From Paludibacterium sp. (GTDB lineage Bacteria > Pseudomonadota > Gammaproteobacteria > Burkholderiales > Chromobacteriaceae), in NCBI RefSeq assembly GCF_019232825.1, contig NZ_JAFAND010000090.1, positions 1 through 64,000 of the forward strand: a DNA stretch of 64,000 nucleotides, read 5' to 3'. A model generated the notes under the pieces. That model was not told the origin of the DNA and did no database searches. It worked only from the letters and a program-made list of their open reading frames with translations. Positions 20,064 to 30,648 of the stretch are shown piece by piece (position 1 is the stretch's first letter; each line of letters starts with the position of its first letter). The position numbers and the translations under genes were made by a program.

Positions 20064-20165
20064 CTTGGTTTTCCGTCCTCATCGGCTACAGTTTTTGCCA
20101 GCGTCCGTCATCCTCTGTATTCTAATTAAATATCTATACAAATTATTAAATACATTGGTGGCAGT

Positions 20166-21587
20166 ATGCTGGCTGTTGTGCAAAATCTCTTCTTTCTACT
20201 GTTGCGCCCGCTCGGGCTTGGGCACGCGCGCGTCTGGTTCCGGGAACTGCGTCCCATTCTGCGCATGTCGCTGCCGCTGATCCTGTCGCAGGCGGCACAG
20301 ATCGGCATCATGTTCATCGACTCCATCCTGATGGGACGGCTCGGTCCCGCGATGCTGGCCAGCGGCGCGCTGGCTCTGTCGAGCTATTTCTTCTGCCTGG
20401 TGCTGATCTTCGGTTTGTGCGCCGCCGCCGGCAATCTGGTGGCGCTGGCGCACGGCAGGGACGACAAACGCGCCGTGGTGGCCGCCACCCGCGCGGGCCT
20501 CATGACCACCTTGACGCTCAGCATCCTCATCGGCAGCCTCTTGTGGCACGCCGAGCCCATCATGCTGGCGCTCGGCCAACAACCGGACAACGCCCATCGC
20601 GCGGCCAGCTTCCTGCGCATTCTGGTTTGGGGGCTGCCGTTTAGCATGTTGTTCCTCACCCTGCGCAGCTTCGCCTCGGGGATCGGCAACCCCGGGCCGG
20701 TGCCGTTCATCACCGTCTCGTCGCTATTGATCGCGCCCTGTATCGGCTTTGTCCTGTCGCAAGGCGTGGGCAGTTGGCCGGGGCTGGGATTGAACGGCAT
20801 CGCGATTTCCTCGGTCATCACCTACGCCTACACCGGCCTCGTGTTCGCGCTGGTGGTGACGCGCAATCCGGTGTTCACGCGTTACCATTTGTTCGCGGGC
20901 CTTGCGGCATGCGACTTCGCCGCCATCCGGCCGCTGCTGAAACTCGGCATTCCGACCTCCGGCACGCTGGCGATGGAAAGCGGTCTCTTTTCCTCCGCCG
21001 CCTATTTGATGGGCGCGCTGGGGACGGCCGAGCTCGCGGCGCATCAAAGCATGATGCAGATCGTGATCGCCAGCTTCACCATCCCCATCGGCCTGATGCA
21101 AGGCGTGTCGATGTGTGTCGGCCAAGCGGCGGGCGCGGGCGACTTTTTGCGCGTCAAACACCTGGGCAGCCTGGGTCAGATGCTGGGCGTGCTATGGAGT
21201 CTGTTCACCTGCGCCATTTTGTGGCTGTTTCCGCAGCTGGTGCTGGCGCTGTTTTTGCCGCTGACGCACGCCGGCGCCGCCGCGGCGCGGCAAGTGGCGG
21301 TCACGCTGATACCGCTCGTGGGGCTGCTGCTGATATTCGACGCCTGGCAGACCATCGCCAATGGCGTGCTGCGCGCGCTCAAGGATGCGCACAGCACGCT
21401 CGCGATTTTCGCCTTCGGCTGCTGGGGCGTCGGGATGCCGCTCGCCTGGTGGCTGTCGCGTCACGTCATCGGCGCCATGGGCGTGTGGGCAGGCATGGTG
21501 GTGGGGCTCGCCTGCGTCACGGTGCTGCTGATCATGCGCTTCAGGCGCGTGGCGCGCGAGCTGCAAACGGGCCGGCGGCGTCTATAG
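20166..21587 (+). CDS. MATE family efflux transporter, NorM-like
   Basis: A 473-residue inner-membrane antiporter with twelve hydrophobic segments in two homologous halves. The first half begins ILRMSLPLILSQAAQIGIMFIDSILMGRLG and the second LLKLGIPTSGTLAMESGLF, both typical of the NorM branch. Such carriers export cationic drugs and dyes using Na+ or H+. The ATG at 20166 is preceded by GGTGG; a later in-frame start would remove only ~20 residues. It is a single gene after the hairpin and ends just before the convergent DUF2892 gene. Confidence 0.88.
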   Translation: MLAVVQNLFFLLLRPLGLGHARVWFRELRPILRMSLPLILSQAAQIGIMFIDSILMGRLGPAMLASGALALSSYFFCLVLIFGLCAAAGNLVALAHGRDDKRAVVAATRAGLMTTLTLSILIGSLLWHAEPIMLALGQQPDNAHRAASFLRILVWGLPFSMLFLTLRSFASGIGNPGPVPFITVSSLLIAPCIGFVLSQGVGSWPGLGLNGIAISSVITYAYTGLVFALVVTRNPVFTRYHLFAGLAACDFAAIRPLLKLGIPTSGTLAMESGLFSSAAYLMGALGTAELAAHQSMMQIVIASFTIPIGLMQGVSMCVGQAAGAGDFLRVKHLGSLGQMLGVLWSLFTCAILWLFPQLVLALFLPLTHAGAAAARQVAVTLIPLVGLLLIFDAWQTIANGVLRALKDAHSTLAIFAFGCWGVGMPLAWWLSRHVIGAMGVWAGMVVGLACVTVLLIMRFRRVARELQTGRRRL

Positions 21588-21599
21588 CGCCGCCGCGTC

Positions 21600-21791
21600 T
21601 CACTGCTTGTCGTCGTAGGTGGAAAGTTTGAGCAGCCGGTAGGCGGGGCACCAGCCGATGAGGCCCGTGAACAGCGGAACCAAGCCAAGCCAAGCCCAGG
21701 GAGTGCGCGGTCCGATCACCGCCAGACTGACGATGCCAGCGCCAATGACGACCCGGATGATGCGTTCTGCCTTGCCAACATTGCATTGCAT
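21600..21791 (-). CDS. DUF2892 small inner-membrane protein
   Basis: A 63-residue protein with two membrane helices: MQCNVGKAERIIRVVIGAGI and WLGLVPLFTGLIGWCPAYRLL. The N-V-G-x-x-E-R-x-x-R start and the G-x-C-P-x-Y-x-x-L end are the DUF2892 signature, also seen fused to rhodanese in YgaP. Cys near the end of helix 2 is conserved. It has an AGGAGA ribosome-binding site and follows prfA by 27 bp on the same strand. Confidence 0.85.
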   Translation of the reverse strand: MQCNVGKAERIIRVVIGAGIVSLAVIGPRTPWAWLGLVPLFTGLIGWCPAYRLLKLSTYDDKQ

Positions 21792-21818
21792 GCTGCGCTC
21801 TCCTATGGGCGGCCGCGG

Positions 21819-22895
21819 TCACTCCGACATGGCGGCCAAAAGCTCGGCCTGATGTTCGGCGGTCAAGGCATCGGTCAATTCGCTCATATCGCCGTCCATC
21901 ACATATTCCAGCTTGTACAGCGTCAAATTGATGCGATGGTCGGTCACGCGTCCTTGGGGAAAATTATAGGTGCGGATGCGCTCGCTACGGTCGCCGGATC
22001 CGATCAGACTTTTGCGCGTGGCAGCCTCCTTGGCCTGTGCCTCGCGCAGCTGGACGTCCATGATGCGCGCCGCCAGCACCGACATGGCGCGCGCCTTGTT
22101 CTTGTGCTGCGAGCGGTCATCCTGACACTCGACCACAATGCCCGTCGGCAGGTGGGTAATGCGCACCGCGGAGTCGGTCTTGTTGATGTGCTGCCCGCCG
22201 GCGCCGGAGGCGCGGAAGGTGTCGACGCGGATATCGGCCGGATTGATCTCGACCTCGGCCACTTCGTCGGCCTCCGGCATGACGGCGACGGTACACGCCG
22301 AGGTATGGATGCGTCCCTGGGTCTCGGTCACCGGTACACGCTGCACGCGATGGCCGCCGGATTCGAATTTCAACCGCGAGTAGGCGCCAAACCCGACAAT
22401 ACGGGCGATCACTTCCTTGTAGCCGCCCAGATCCGACTCGGACGCCGAGACGATTTCCACCTGCCACCGTTGACGCTCGGCATAGCGGGTATACATGCGC
22501 AGCAGATCGCCGGCAAACAGCGCGGCTTCGTCGCCGCCGGTGCCGGCGCGGATTTCCAGATAGATATTGCGCTCGTCGTTCGGGTCTTTCGGCAGCAGCA
22601 GTTTCTGCAGCGCGACGTCGAGCTCGTCCATGCGCTCCCGCCCGGCATTGAGCTCCGCCTGGGCGAACTCCTTCATGTCCGGATCGGCGAGCATTTCCTC
22701 GGCCGTGTCGATGTCCACCTGGCACTGTTGCCACGCGTGCCACGCCTCGACCACCGGCGTGAGCTCGGCGTGCTCGCGCGTCAGACGACGGTAGTTATCC
22801 ATGTCGCTGGTGACGCTGGGCTGGGCGAGCAACTGCGTCACTTCCTCGAGCCGGTCGGCCAGTTGAGACAATTTGGCGGCGATCGACGGTTTCAT
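21819..22895 (-). CDS. prfA: Peptide chain release factor 1
   Basis: A 358-residue class-I release factor recognising UAA and UAG. The catalytic loop reads [17 protein letters not shown] with the universal GGQ, and the codon-recognition region lies before it ([17 protein letters not shown], with the P-V-T anticodon-like tripeptide of RF1 at VPVT). Full length. Its ATG overlaps the hemA stop as TGATG, the classical hemA-prfA coupling. The usual next gene prmC, which methylates the GGQ glutamine, is not adjacent. Confidence 0.97.
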   Translation of the reverse strand: MKPSIAAKLSQLADRLEEVTQLLAQPSVTSDMDNYRRLTREHAELTPVVEAWHAWQQCQVDIDTAEEMLADPDMKEFAQAELNAGRERMDELDVALQKLLLPKDPNDERNIYLEIRAGTGGDEAALFAGDLLRMYTRYAERQRWQVEIVSASESDLGGYKEVIARIVGFGAYSRLKFESGGHRVQRVPVTETQGRIHTSACTVAVMPEADEVAEVEINPADIRVDTFRASGAGGQHINKTDSAVRITHLPTGIVVECQDDRSQHKNKARAMSVLAARIMDVQLREAQAKEAATRKSLIGSGDRSERIRTYNFPQGRVTDHRINLTLYKLEYVMDGDMSELTDALTAEHQAELLAAMSE

Positions 22896-24145
22896 CAGGA
22901 CTCCGAATGCAAGCGGTAGATCCGCGTCACGGCCTGGCGCATGGCGTCTTGTTCCTCGCCTCGCTGCGACAACGCCTGTGTCGGCGGATGCATCAATTTG
23001 TTGGTCAACTGGACCGATAAGGTTTCCAGCACTTTTTCTGGGGCATCGCCCCGGGCCAATTGTTTCAGCGCGGCCTCGAGCGCCTGCCGTCTCAATCGTT
23101 CGCCCTCGTCGCGCAGCGCGCGGATCAACGGCACGCTCTGACGCTGGCGCAACCAGTGAGCGAATTCGTCCACGCGGGACACGATGATGCCTTCCGCCTG
23201 CTCGGCGGCCACCTGGCGCGCCTCGCGGCCGACCTCTACCACGCCGGCGATGTCGTCGACGGTGTACAGGAATACATCGTTGAGCGTCGCGACCTCGGGC
23301 TCGACGTCGCGCGGCACCGCCAGATCGAGCATGAACATCGGCCGGTGTCGGCGCAATTTGATCGCGCGCTCGACCATCCCCTTGCCGATGATCGGCACCG
23401 GGCTCGCCGTGGAGGTCACCACCACGTCGAAGCGGGCCAGACTATCGTGCAGATCGGCCAGCGTCATGGCCGTGCCGCCGAAACGCGTGGCCAGCGCGCG
23501 GCCGCGCTCGAGCGTGCGGTTGGCCACGGTGATGCCCGCGGGTTGCCTGGCGGCGAAATGGGTGGCCACGAGCTCGATCATTTCCCCCGCGCCGACGAAC
23601 AACACATTCAATTCGCCGATGCTGGCGAAAATCTGCTCGGCCAAGCGCACGCCGGCAGCGGCCATCGAGACCGAGCTCGCGCCGACCGCCGTCTTGCTGC
23701 GCACTTCCTTTGCCACCGAGAACGCCTGTTGAAACAGCGCGTTGAGGTGGGTGCCGAGCGTGCCGGTCTCTTGCGCCACACGCACCGCATCCTTGAGCTG
23801 ACCTAGGATTTGCGTTTCGCCCAGCACCATGGAGTCGAGCCCGCTGGCGACGCGGAAAGCATGCCGCGCCACCTCGTTGGCATCGAGCCGGTACAGATAA
23901 GGCGCGATCTCGTCCGGCGTCATGCGATGGTACTGAGCCAGCCAAGCGATGGCATCCGCCGGATGCGACCCGGCGCAATAGATCTCGGTGCGGTTGCAGG
24001 TGGACACAATGGCCGCCTCGGCGGCAGCCTGGCTTTGCGTCAGCTGACGCAGGGCATCCGGCAGCGCTTCCACCGGGAATGCCAGTTTTTCCCTGATCGA
24101 CAGCGGGGCGGTTTGATGGTTGAGCCCAAAAGCCAGAAGATGCAT
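22895..24145 (-). CDS. hemA: Glutamyl-tRNA reductase
   Basis: A 416-residue cytoplasmic enzyme making glutamate-1-semialdehyde from glutamyl-tRNA, the first committed step of C5 heme synthesis. The N-terminal catalytic domain contains STCNRTE with the nucleophilic cysteine at ~residue 50. An NADPH-binding domain ([14 protein letters not shown]) and the helical dimerisation domain follow. hemL and hemJ of the same pathway are 23 kb away. A near-consensus extended -10 promoter lies about 80 bp upstream. Confidence 0.97.
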   Translation of the reverse strand: MHLLAFGLNHQTAPLSIREKLAFPVEALPDALRQLTQSQAAAEAAIVSTCNRTEIYCAGSHPADAIAWLAQYHRMTPDEIAPYLYRLDANEVARHAFRVASGLDSMVLGETQILGQLKDAVRVAQETGTLGTHLNALFQQAFSVAKEVRSKTAVGASSVSMAAAGVRLAEQIFASIGELNVLFVGAGEMIELVATHFAARQPAGITVANRTLERGRALATRFGGTAMTLADLHDSLARFDVVVTSTASPVPIIGKGMVERAIKLRRHRPMFMLDLAVPRDVEPEVATLNDVFLYTVDDIAGVVEVGREARQVAAEQAEGIIVSRVDEFAHWLRQRQSVPLIRALRDEGERLRRQALEAALKQLARGDAPEKVLETLSVQLTNKLMHPPTQALSQRGEEQDAMRQAVTRIYRLHSES

Positions 24146-24225
24146 TGCGTGCGTGCCGGACCGCGAATGAAAGGGGTTAGTTTAACGTATCTTGTATCAC
24201 AAGTCCTGTTGGTACAGGACAACCG

Positions 24226-24234
24226 ATTATATCA
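24226..24234 (-). promoter_or_regulatory. Extended -10 promoter of hemA
   Basis: On the minus strand TGATATAAT, a perfect TGnTATAAT extended -10 element. The predicted 5' leader (~75 nt) contains two small hairpins, TCCTGT-ACCA-ACAGGA and CTTG-TGATA-CAAG. Confidence 0.5.
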
Positions 24235-24275
24235 ATCCCCAGACAAGGCGGCCGGCAGGCCCTTGGGCTCGTTTG

Positions 24276-25457
24276 CTAGAGCACGAGCCCAGCGATCATG
24301 GCCGACAACAGACTGACCAGCGTTGCGCCGTAAACCAGCTTAAGCCCGAAGCGCGACACCATGTTGCCGCGCTCCTCGTCCAGCCCTTTGACCGCGCCGG
24401 CAATGATGCCGATCGAGCTGAAGTTGGCAAAGGACACCAGAAAGACCGACAGCGTGCCGCGGGTATACGGGGTCAAATGCGCGGCCTGATCCTTGAGCGA
24501 CATCATGGCGACGAATTCGTTGGCCACGAGCTTGGTCGCCATGATGCTGCCGGCCGGGACGATGTCCTGGCCGGGAATGCCGATCAGCCAAGCCAGCGGG
24601 TAGAACAGGAAGCCCAGCGCGTGCTGAAAATCGATGCCGAAACATTGGGTGAACACATAGTTGACAGTGGCAATCACCGCGATGAAGCCGATCAGCATGG
24701 CGCCGACGATCACCGCGACCTTGAAGCCGGCCAGGATGTAATCCCCCAGCATTTCAAAGAACGCCATGCGCACCCCGGGCGCGACGATCAGCTGATCCTC
24801 GTCGCTGCCGGCATCGTAAGGGTTGATCAACGACAGAATGATGAACGTGCTCAACAGATTGAGAATCAGCGCCGCCACGACGAAACGCGGGGCGATCAGC
24901 TGCATGTAGGAGCCGACGATCGACATCGATACGGTGGACATGGCCGTCGCGGCCAGCGTGTACATGCGCTTTTCGCTAAAGCCGCCGATGATGTTCTTGT
25001 AGGCGATGAAATTTTCCGATTGGCCGACGATCATCGCGCCGACCGCGTTGAACGATTCGATTTTGCCCATGCCGCTCAGCTTGGCCAACACGAGCCCGAT
25101 CCCGCGGACGAGCCAGGGCAAAATGCGCAGATGCTGCAGGATGCCGATCAGCACGGAAATATAGACGATCGGCATCAGCACCATGAGGAAGAAGCTGAAC
25201 TCGCCCTGGCGCAGCAAACCGCCGAAAACGAAACGCGTGCCCTCCGAGGCGAAACGCATCAGCTGATCAAACACGGCGGCCATGCCGCCGACCACGACCA
25301 AACCGGCTCCGGTGTGCAACAGCGCGTAAGCGACAGCGATTTCGACCAGCAGAAGCTGGGCGACGTAACGGATTTTGATGTGTTTACGGTCGCGGGCGAC
25401 GAGTTGGGTCAGGCCGAAGACGACGATAAGCCCGAGGATGAACTGAACGATATGCAT
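24276..25457 (-). CDS. NupC-family nucleoside transporter (CNT)
   Basis: A 393-residue concentrative nucleoside transporter with about ten hydrophobic segments. Family features are [24 protein letters not shown] (the substrate-binding G-x-x-E-N region, ~145-168) and [11 protein letters not shown] with [16 protein letters not shown] in the second half. It imports nucleosides with Na+ or H+. It is transcribed toward hemA but separated from it by 130 bp with its own promoter signal, so it is probably monocistronic. Confidence 0.93.
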   Translation of the reverse strand: MHIVQFILGLIVVFGLTQLVARDRKHIKIRYVAQLLLVEIAVAYALLHTGAGLVVVGGMAAVFDQLMRFASEGTRFVFGGLLRQGEFSFFLMVLMPIVYISVLIGILQHLRILPWLVRGIGLVLAKLSGMGKIESFNAVGAMIVGQSENFIAYKNIIGGFSEKRMYTLAATAMSTVSMSIVGSYMQLIAPRFVVAALILNLLSTFIILSLINPYDAGSDEDQLIVAPGVRMAFFEMLGDYILAGFKVAVIVGAMLIGFIAVIATVNYVFTQCFGIDFQHALGFLFYPLAWLIGIPGQDIVPAGSIMATKLVANEFVAMMSLKDQAAHLTPYTRGTLSVFLVSFANFSSIGIIAGAVKGLDEERGNMVSRFGLKLVYGATLVSLLSAMIAGLVL

Positions 25458-25614
25458 GATTCTAAAGCGGGTTCTCGGTTGCCGGGAGGCAAAAGGCGCT
25501 TATGCTACCGTGTCTTGACGTGGAGATAAATCAGCGTTGCGACACGAATCTTGCCGGAACCGGGCTCGCGCCGGTCGGCAACGACACGCTAAGATACGGC
25601 GAGGAGGATTCGTC

Positions 25615-26256
25615 ATGTCGCAGAAACTCGCTGACATCCGCAAGGATTACAGCAAAAAGGAACTGTCTCCGGAAGATTGTCTGCCGGACGCGGTAGCGCA
25701 GTTCGAACACTGGCTCAACGAGGCAATCAGCGCCGAAGTTCCCGAGCCCACGGCCATGCACGTGGCGTCGGTCGATGGCGATGGCCGCCCCAGCGCGCGC
25801 GTGGTGCTGCTCAAGGGCGTGGAGAACGGCCAGTTCCTGTTTTATACCAATTACCTCAGTCGCAAGGGGCGCCAAATTTCGGTCAATCCCTTTGTGTCGC
25901 TGACCTTTTTCTGGCCCGAACTGGAACGCCAGGTACGCATCGAGGGCCAGGCGCGCCAGTTGCCGGGCGAGGTGTCGGATGCTTATTTCGCCAGCCGGCC
26001 TTATCCCAGCCGCCTCGGCGCTTGGGCGTCGGAACAAAGCACAGAAATCCCCTCCAAGGCGGAGCTGATCAAACGTGCGGCGCTCTTTGGCGTGCGTTTC
26101 CCGTTCAAGGTGCCGCGCCCGCCCCACTGGGGCGGCTACGCGGTGACGCCGGACCGCATCGAATTTTGGCAAGGGCGCCCAAGCCGTCTGCATGACCGGG
26201 TGCTGTATACGCTCGCGCCGGATGGCGAATGGCACAGGGTGCGGCTCGCGCCCTGA
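25615..26256 (+). CDS. pdxH: Pyridoxamine/pyridoxine 5'-phosphate oxidase
   Basis: A 213-residue FMN enzyme that forms pyridoxal 5'-phosphate. It starts [22 protein letters not shown] and has the conserved [27 protein letters not shown]-binding segment and the terminal [12 protein letters not shown]...[10 protein letters not shown] signature. The ATG at 25615 has GGAGGA 6 nt upstream and matches the family length; an earlier in-frame start would add 26 atypical residues. A terminator follows at 26344. Confidence 0.96.
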   Translation: MSQKLADIRKDYSKKELSPEDCLPDAVAQFEHWLNEAISAEVPEPTAMHVASVDGDGRPSARVVLLKGVENGQFLFYTNYLSRKGRQISVNPFVSLTFFWPELERQVRIEGQARQLPGEVSDAYFASRPYPSRLGAWASEQSTEIPSKAELIKRAALFGVRFPFKVPRPPHWGGYAVTPDRIEFWQGRPSRLHDRVLYTLAPDGEWHRVRLAP

Positions 26257-26343
26257 GGACCTCGCTCCTCTTAGGGCCAGGGAAGGGTCATTCCATTACA
26301 AGGGACAGCAGCCAAGTCATCGCTTCATCCCGCTAGATAGCAA

Positions 26344-26374
26344 GGCGCGGCCGTCGGCCGCGCCTTTCCTTTTT
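26344..26374 (+). terminator. Rho-independent terminator directly upstream of the M4 protease start
   Basis: Ten-bp palindromic arms GGCGCGGCCG/CGGCCGCGCC with a T-rich tail TTTCCTTTTT. It ends 13 bp before the protease ATG, with the GGAG ribosome-binding site between. It would stop pdxH transcripts and could also attenuate the protease. Confidence 0.85.
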
Positions 26375-26387
26375 ATGCGGAGAATTT

Positions 26388-27845
26388 ATGAAGAAGCGAT
26401 TGTCCATTTGTCTTGTCCTCGCCGCTGGCGTACTGAGCCAGCCGGCTGCGGCCGCCTATCTGGTCGACATTCAGTCCCTGACTCGGCAGGGAATCGTCGC
26501 GACCAACACGTTGCCCGCCGATTTTCAACCGGCACGCAGCCAGACGTTTCCAGGCGGCAAGGTCATCACGCGCTATCAGCAATACTATCAAGGCATTCCC
26601 GTCTGGAATCAGGCGGTCATCGGCGTGCGCGCGCCCTCCATCGTTGGCAACAGCAACCGTTACGACGGCAAGATGGCCGCCGGGCTGCAACAGGATCTGC
26701 CCTCGGTCAAACCGGCGCTGACGGCGAACCAAGCGCTGGCGCAAGCCAAAGGGTTGAAGGCGGCCGGACAGCCGGTCATCAATGAAAAGGCGCAGCTCCT
26801 GGTGCAGCTCGACCGCCACCAGCGGGCGCAACTGGTCTATCTGGTGTCCTTCTTCGTGCCCGCCGCAACGCCTAGCCGGCCGTACTTCGTCATCGACGCC
26901 ATGAGCGGCGCCGTGCTGAAACAGTGGGAAGGCCTGACGCATGTCGATGCCACCGGTCCCGGCGGCAACCGCAAGACCGGCAAATACGAATACGGCAAGA
27001 AATATGGATTTCTTCCCGTCAATGACAACTGCGACATGGACAACGGCGCCGTGCTGGCGATCGACCTGCGCTCGAGCGAGAATACCGACCTGTCCAAGCC
27101 GTTCCATTTCACCTGCCCGCGCAACACCGCCGACCGTGCGGTCAACGGCGCTTACAGCCCGATCAATGACGCCTATTACTTCGGCAACGCGGTGGTCAAG
27201 ATGTATCAGGAATGGCTGGGTCAGCCGCCGCTCAAGGGGCCGCTCTATCTGCACGTCCACTATGGCCGCTACTATGAAAACGCCTTCTGGGACGGCAGCA
27301 GCATGAACTTCGGCGACGGCGGGCGGCTATTCTATCCACTGGTCTCGGCCGACGTCACCGGCCATGAAATCAGCCACGGCTATACGGAACAGAATTCGGG
27401 CCTGGTCTACGACGGCCAGTCCGGCGGCATCAATGAGGCTTTTTCGGATATGGCGGGCGAGGCGACGGAGTACTACGTCAAAGGCAGCAACAGCTGGCTG
27501 GTGGGCAATGACATCACCAAGGGCAAAAAGCCCTTGCGCTATATGGAGAACCCGGCCAAGGACGGCCATTCGATCGACAAGGCCGGCGATTACCGCCACG
27601 GCATGGATCCCCATGAAAGCAGCGGCGTCTACAACCGCGCGTTCTACTTGCTGGCGACATCGCCGGGATGGTCGATCCGGCAGGCATTCCAGGCATTCGC
27701 CGACGCCAACAGGCTGTATTGGAACGCCAACAGCGACTTCAATCAGGCGGCATGCGGGGTGATTCGCGCGGCCGGCGACCGCGGCTATGACGGCAAAGCC
27801 GTCACGGCGGCGTTTGCTCAGGTCGGGGTGGCGTGCAGCCAGTGA
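26388..27845 (+). CDS. Secreted M4-family (thermolysin/vibriolysin-like) zinc metalloprotease
   Basis: A 485-residue preproprotein. A signal peptide (MKKRLSICLVLAAGVLSQPAAA) is followed by an FTP/PepSY inhibitory propeptide up to about residue 180, then the mature protease. The zinc site is His326-Glu-x-x-His330 with Glu350 in GGINEAFSD as third ligand; the proton-donor histidine is in DPHESSGVYNRAFY. The mature domain has cysteines near 216, 245, 456 and 483, suggesting disulfides. No C-terminal PPC domain is present, so it is a minimal form. Secretion beyond the periplasm would need a type II system not seen here. A terminator hairpin sits just before the ribosome-binding site. Confidence 0.93.
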   Translation: MKKRLSICLVLAAGVLSQPAAAAYLVDIQSLTRQGIVATNTLPADFQPARSQTFPGGKVITRYQQYYQGIPVWNQAVIGVRAPSIVGNSNRYDGKMAAGLQQDLPSVKPALTANQALAQAKGLKAAGQPVINEKAQLLVQLDRHQRAQLVYLVSFFVPAATPSRPYFVIDAMSGAVLKQWEGLTHVDATGPGGNRKTGKYEYGKKYGFLPVNDNCDMDNGAVLAIDLRSSENTDLSKPFHFTCPRNTADRAVNGAYSPINDAYYFGNAVVKMYQEWLGQPPLKGPLYLHVHYGRYYENAFWDGSSMNFGDGGRLFYPLVSADVTGHEISHGYTEQNSGLVYDGQSGGINEAFSDMAGEATEYYVKGSNSWLVGNDITKGKKPLRYMENPAKDGHSIDKAGDYRHGMDPHESSGVYNRAFYLLATSPGWSIRQAFQAFADANRLYWNANSDFNQAACGVIRAAGDRGYDGKAVTAAFAQVGVACSQ

Positions 27846-27858
27846 GGCGATCCGTGGC

Positions 27859-27882
27859 GGCGCGGGGGGCGTCCCCCGCGCC
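27859..27882. terminator. GC-only hairpin between convergent protease and parC genes
   Basis: Ten-bp stem GGCGCGGGGG/CCCCCGCGCC with a four-base loop, lying in the 44-bp convergent gap. No T-run on either strand, so termination is inferred from position only. Confidence 0.45.
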
Positions 27883-27889
27883 GAGGGTC

Positions 27890-30259
27890 TCAGAGATCCG
27901 TGATCGCCAGAATGCTCCACTTCTTCGGCAACAGTTTGCCGCGTTTGGCGCGGCGACCGAGGTACTCGGCCAGCGCCAGCTTCTCCTCGCCGGATTTGCC
28001 GCGCGCGGACAGCACCGACAGCAGCACTTTTTCGCCCCGTGCAAGGCCGATGGCGGTCAGCCGTTCGCCCTGGTCGAGCTGTATCAGCATCAAGCCCCGC
28101 CCCTTGGCCAAATCGCGCAGCTCGCCGGCGCTGAAAGCCAGCAAGCGGCCATTGTCGGCGGCGGCGACCAGTTGCAGGTCGACTTGCGCGACATCGGTGG
28201 GCACCGGCACCGGCGCGATCACGCCATCGCCTTCTTCCAGCGTGATGAAGGCCTTGCCGGCCTTGACCCGTCCCGCCATGTCGCCCACCGTGGCGATGAA
28301 GCCATAGCCCGAGGAGCTCGCCACCACGTAGCGCGCGGTCTCCGGACCGGAGAGCATGTGGCAAGGCTTGCCGCCGTCCTGCAGCTCGATCAACGACGCG
28401 ACCGGCACGCCGTCGCCGCGACCCGTGGGCACATCGGCGGCGTTGACGGTATAGGCCCGGCCAAGGTTGTCTAGCACAACAATAGGCCAGACGGTCCGCG
28501 TTTCCACGATGGTGTGCTGCGCGTCGCCGTCCTTGAAGGTCAACGTCGACAAGTCGAGGTTATGGCCGACGCGGGCGCGCAACCATCCCTTCTGGGACAG
28601 AATGATGGTGATCGGCTCATCGGCCACGGTCTGGCTCAATACCGCGCGCTGCGCCGCTTTGATCTCGGTGCGGCGCGCGTCGCCGTATTTCGCGGCGTCG
28701 GCGCGAATCTCCTCGACAATCAGCGCGCGTTTGGCTTCCGGCGTATCGAGCAGATGGCGCAAACCCTCGCGCTCTTCACGCAGTTCCGACAGTTCCTTTT
28801 CCAGCTTGAAGCCTTCCAGGCGCGCCAATTGGCGCAAGCGGATTTCCAGAATGTCCTCGGCCTGCGCCTCGGACAATCCAAACGCTTTGATCAAGTCGGG
28901 CTTGGGCTCGTCCGACTCGCGAATGACCCGGATCACCTCGTCGATATGGATGAAAGCGATCATCCGGCCTTCGAGGATATGGATACGTTTTTCCACCTGC
29001 GCCAGACGGTGCGCCAAACGGCGGGTGACCGTCTCGCTGCGGAAGGCCAGCCAATCTTCCAGGATCGGCTTCAGCCCTCTCTGGCCCGGCCGGCCATCCA
29101 GTCCGATCATCACCAGATTGAGCGAGGCGTTGCCTTCCAGGCTCGTCTGAGCCAACAGCATCTGAACGAACTCGTCCGGGTCCTGCCGGCTGGATTTGGG
29201 CTCGAACACCAGCCGCACCGGCTGATTGCCGTCGGACTCGTCGCGGACGCGGTCGAGCATCGACAGCATCAAGCTCTTGAGGTTTTGCTGGTCCTGGGTC
29301 AGTGCCTTCTTGCCGGGGCGCGGTTTGGGATTGGTGGCCTCTTCGATCTCGGCCAGCACTTTCTGCGCCGAGCTGCCCGGCGGCAGTTCGCTGACGATCA
29401 CTCGCCACTGACCGCGCGCCAAACGCTCGATATCCCAGCGCGCACGCACGCGCACCGAACCGCGGCCGCTTTCGTAGGCGGCCAGGATATCCTCGGCGGG
29501 GGTAATGATCTGCCCCCCGCCCGGAAAATCCGGACCGGGGATGTGCTGCATCAACTCTGCCGTGGTGAGCGCGGGGTTATCCAGCAAGGCCACCGCGGCG
29601 CCGGCCACTTCCGTTAGGTTATGCGGCGGGATCTCGGTGGCGAGGCCCACGGCGATGCCGGAGGCGCCGTTGAGCAGCAGCATCGGCAAGCGCGACGGCA
29701 ACAGCTTGGGTTCCTCGAACGCGCCGTCGTAGTTCGGCACGAAGTCCACCGTGCCCATGTCGATTTCCGATAACAGCAGATCGGCATACGGCGTCAGCCT
29801 TGCCTCGGTGTAACGCATCGCCGCTGCGCCGTCGCCATCCCGGCTGCCGAAGTTGCCCTGGCCATCGATCAATGGGTAGCGCAACGTAAAGTCCTGCGCC
29901 ATGCGCACCATGGCTTCGTAGGCCGAACTGTCGCCGTGCGGGTGGTATTTGCCGAGGATTTCGCCCACCACGCGCGCCGACTTGACCGGCTTGGCGCCGG
30001 CAACCAGCCCCATATCGCGCATCGCGTACAGAATGCGGCGCTGCACCGGTTTCTGGCCGTCGGCGACTTCCGGCAAGGCGCGGCCTTTTACCACGCTCAT
30101 CGCGTATTCGAGATAGGCGCGCTCCGCGTACAGGTCGAGCGCAATCCAGTCGTCGCTCGCAGGCGCCGCTGCCGGCGCCGCCGGAGGAGGGGGGGGCGGC
30201 GCGCCGGTGTCGGAGGCAATATCGAACAGGTCGCCGCTCAAATGATCTTGGTTATTCAT
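27890..30259 (-). CDS. parC: DNA topoisomerase IV subunit A
   Basis: A 789-residue type II topoisomerase subunit that decatenates sister chromosomes together with ParE (not in this window). The breakage-reunion domain has the catalytic tyrosine in [10 protein letters not shown]. The quinolone region [14 protein letters not shown] has serine and glutamate at the positions equivalent to E. coli Ser80 and Glu84, so no resistance change is seen. The C-terminal third is the beta-pinwheel domain. Near the N-terminus is a proline/alanine-rich stretch ([13 protein letters not shown]) before the conserved [13 protein letters not shown]. The start is uncertain: the ATG at 30259 has no clear ribosome-binding site, and a longer frame begins at 30316. 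Confidence 0.93.
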   Translation of the reverse strand: MNNQDHLSGDLFDIASDTGAPPPPPPAAPAAAPASDDWIALDLYAERAYLEYAMSVVKGRALPEVADGQKPVQRRILYAMRDMGLVAGAKPVKSARVVGEILGKYHPHGDSSAYEAMVRMAQDFTLRYPLIDGQGNFGSRDGDGAAAMRYTEARLTPYADLLLSEIDMGTVDFVPNYDGAFEEPKLLPSRLPMLLLNGASGIAVGLATEIPPHNLTEVAGAAVALLDNPALTTAELMQHIPGPDFPGGGQIITPAEDILAAYESGRGSVRVRARWDIERLARGQWRVIVSELPPGSSAQKVLAEIEEATNPKPRPGKKALTQDQQNLKSLMLSMLDRVRDESDGNQPVRLVFEPKSSRQDPDEFVQMLLAQTSLEGNASLNLVMIGLDGRPGQRGLKPILEDWLAFRSETVTRRLAHRLAQVEKRIHILEGRMIAFIHIDEVIRVIRESDEPKPDLIKAFGLSEAQAEDILEIRLRQLARLEGFKLEKELSELREEREGLRHLLDTPEAKRALIVEEIRADAAKYGDARRTEIKAAQRAVLSQTVADEPITIILSQKGWLRARVGHNLDLSTLTFKDGDAQHTIVETRTVWPIVVLDNLGRAYTVNAADVPTGRGDGVPVASLIELQDGGKPCHMLSGPETARYVVASSSGYGFIATVGDMAGRVKAGKAFITLEEGDGVIAPVPVPTDVAQVDLQLVAAADNGRLLAFSAGELRDLAKGRGLMLIQLDQGERLTAIGLARGEKVLLSVLSARGKSGEEKLALAEYLGRRAKRGKLLPKKWSILAITDL

Positions 30260-30544
30260 GAGACTTGGTCGCAGTCGTGTGGCCAACGGAAATTTCTTAA
30301 GAGCAGAATTGTACATGGCAAGCGGAAGGAATGGGCAATGCCACGTTCCGTCGCCCGTTCACGGATGGCGCGCCCGCGCGGAATCCCCCGGCTGCATATC
30401 TTCACATAAAGAAATATGCGCGGGCTGTAGTTATAAAACTACATGACGACATCGTAGCGCGTTTTTCTCTATAGTCCACGCCGGCGCTTCCTCTAGCACA
30501 AAGACATAAACCGTCTGTTCCTCCATGCAACTCAGGCCCTCGGG

Positions 30545-30574
30545 TTGCCTGACGGAGGGAAAATCGGCGATAAT
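30545..30574 (+). promoter_or_regulatory. Sigma-70-like promoter of the tkt operon
   Basis: TTGCCT (30545-30550), 18-bp spacer, GATAAT (30569-30574). It lies in the 389-bp parC-tkt divergent gap, about 75 bp before the tkt start. Apart from this promoter and AT-rich patches near 30405-30475 I see no gene or RNA in that gap. Confidence 0.45.
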
Positions 30575-30648
30575 TGCATGATTTTTCAACGGTTGACCCT
30601 TCCAGGCCGGCCTTTGTTCACGAACTTCTGTCTCGAGGTTTCTTCCGC

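Noticed and set aside
30258-30446. Small plus-strand frame in the parC-tkt gap
   Set aside because: No ribosome-binding site or family features; overlaps the parC start region.
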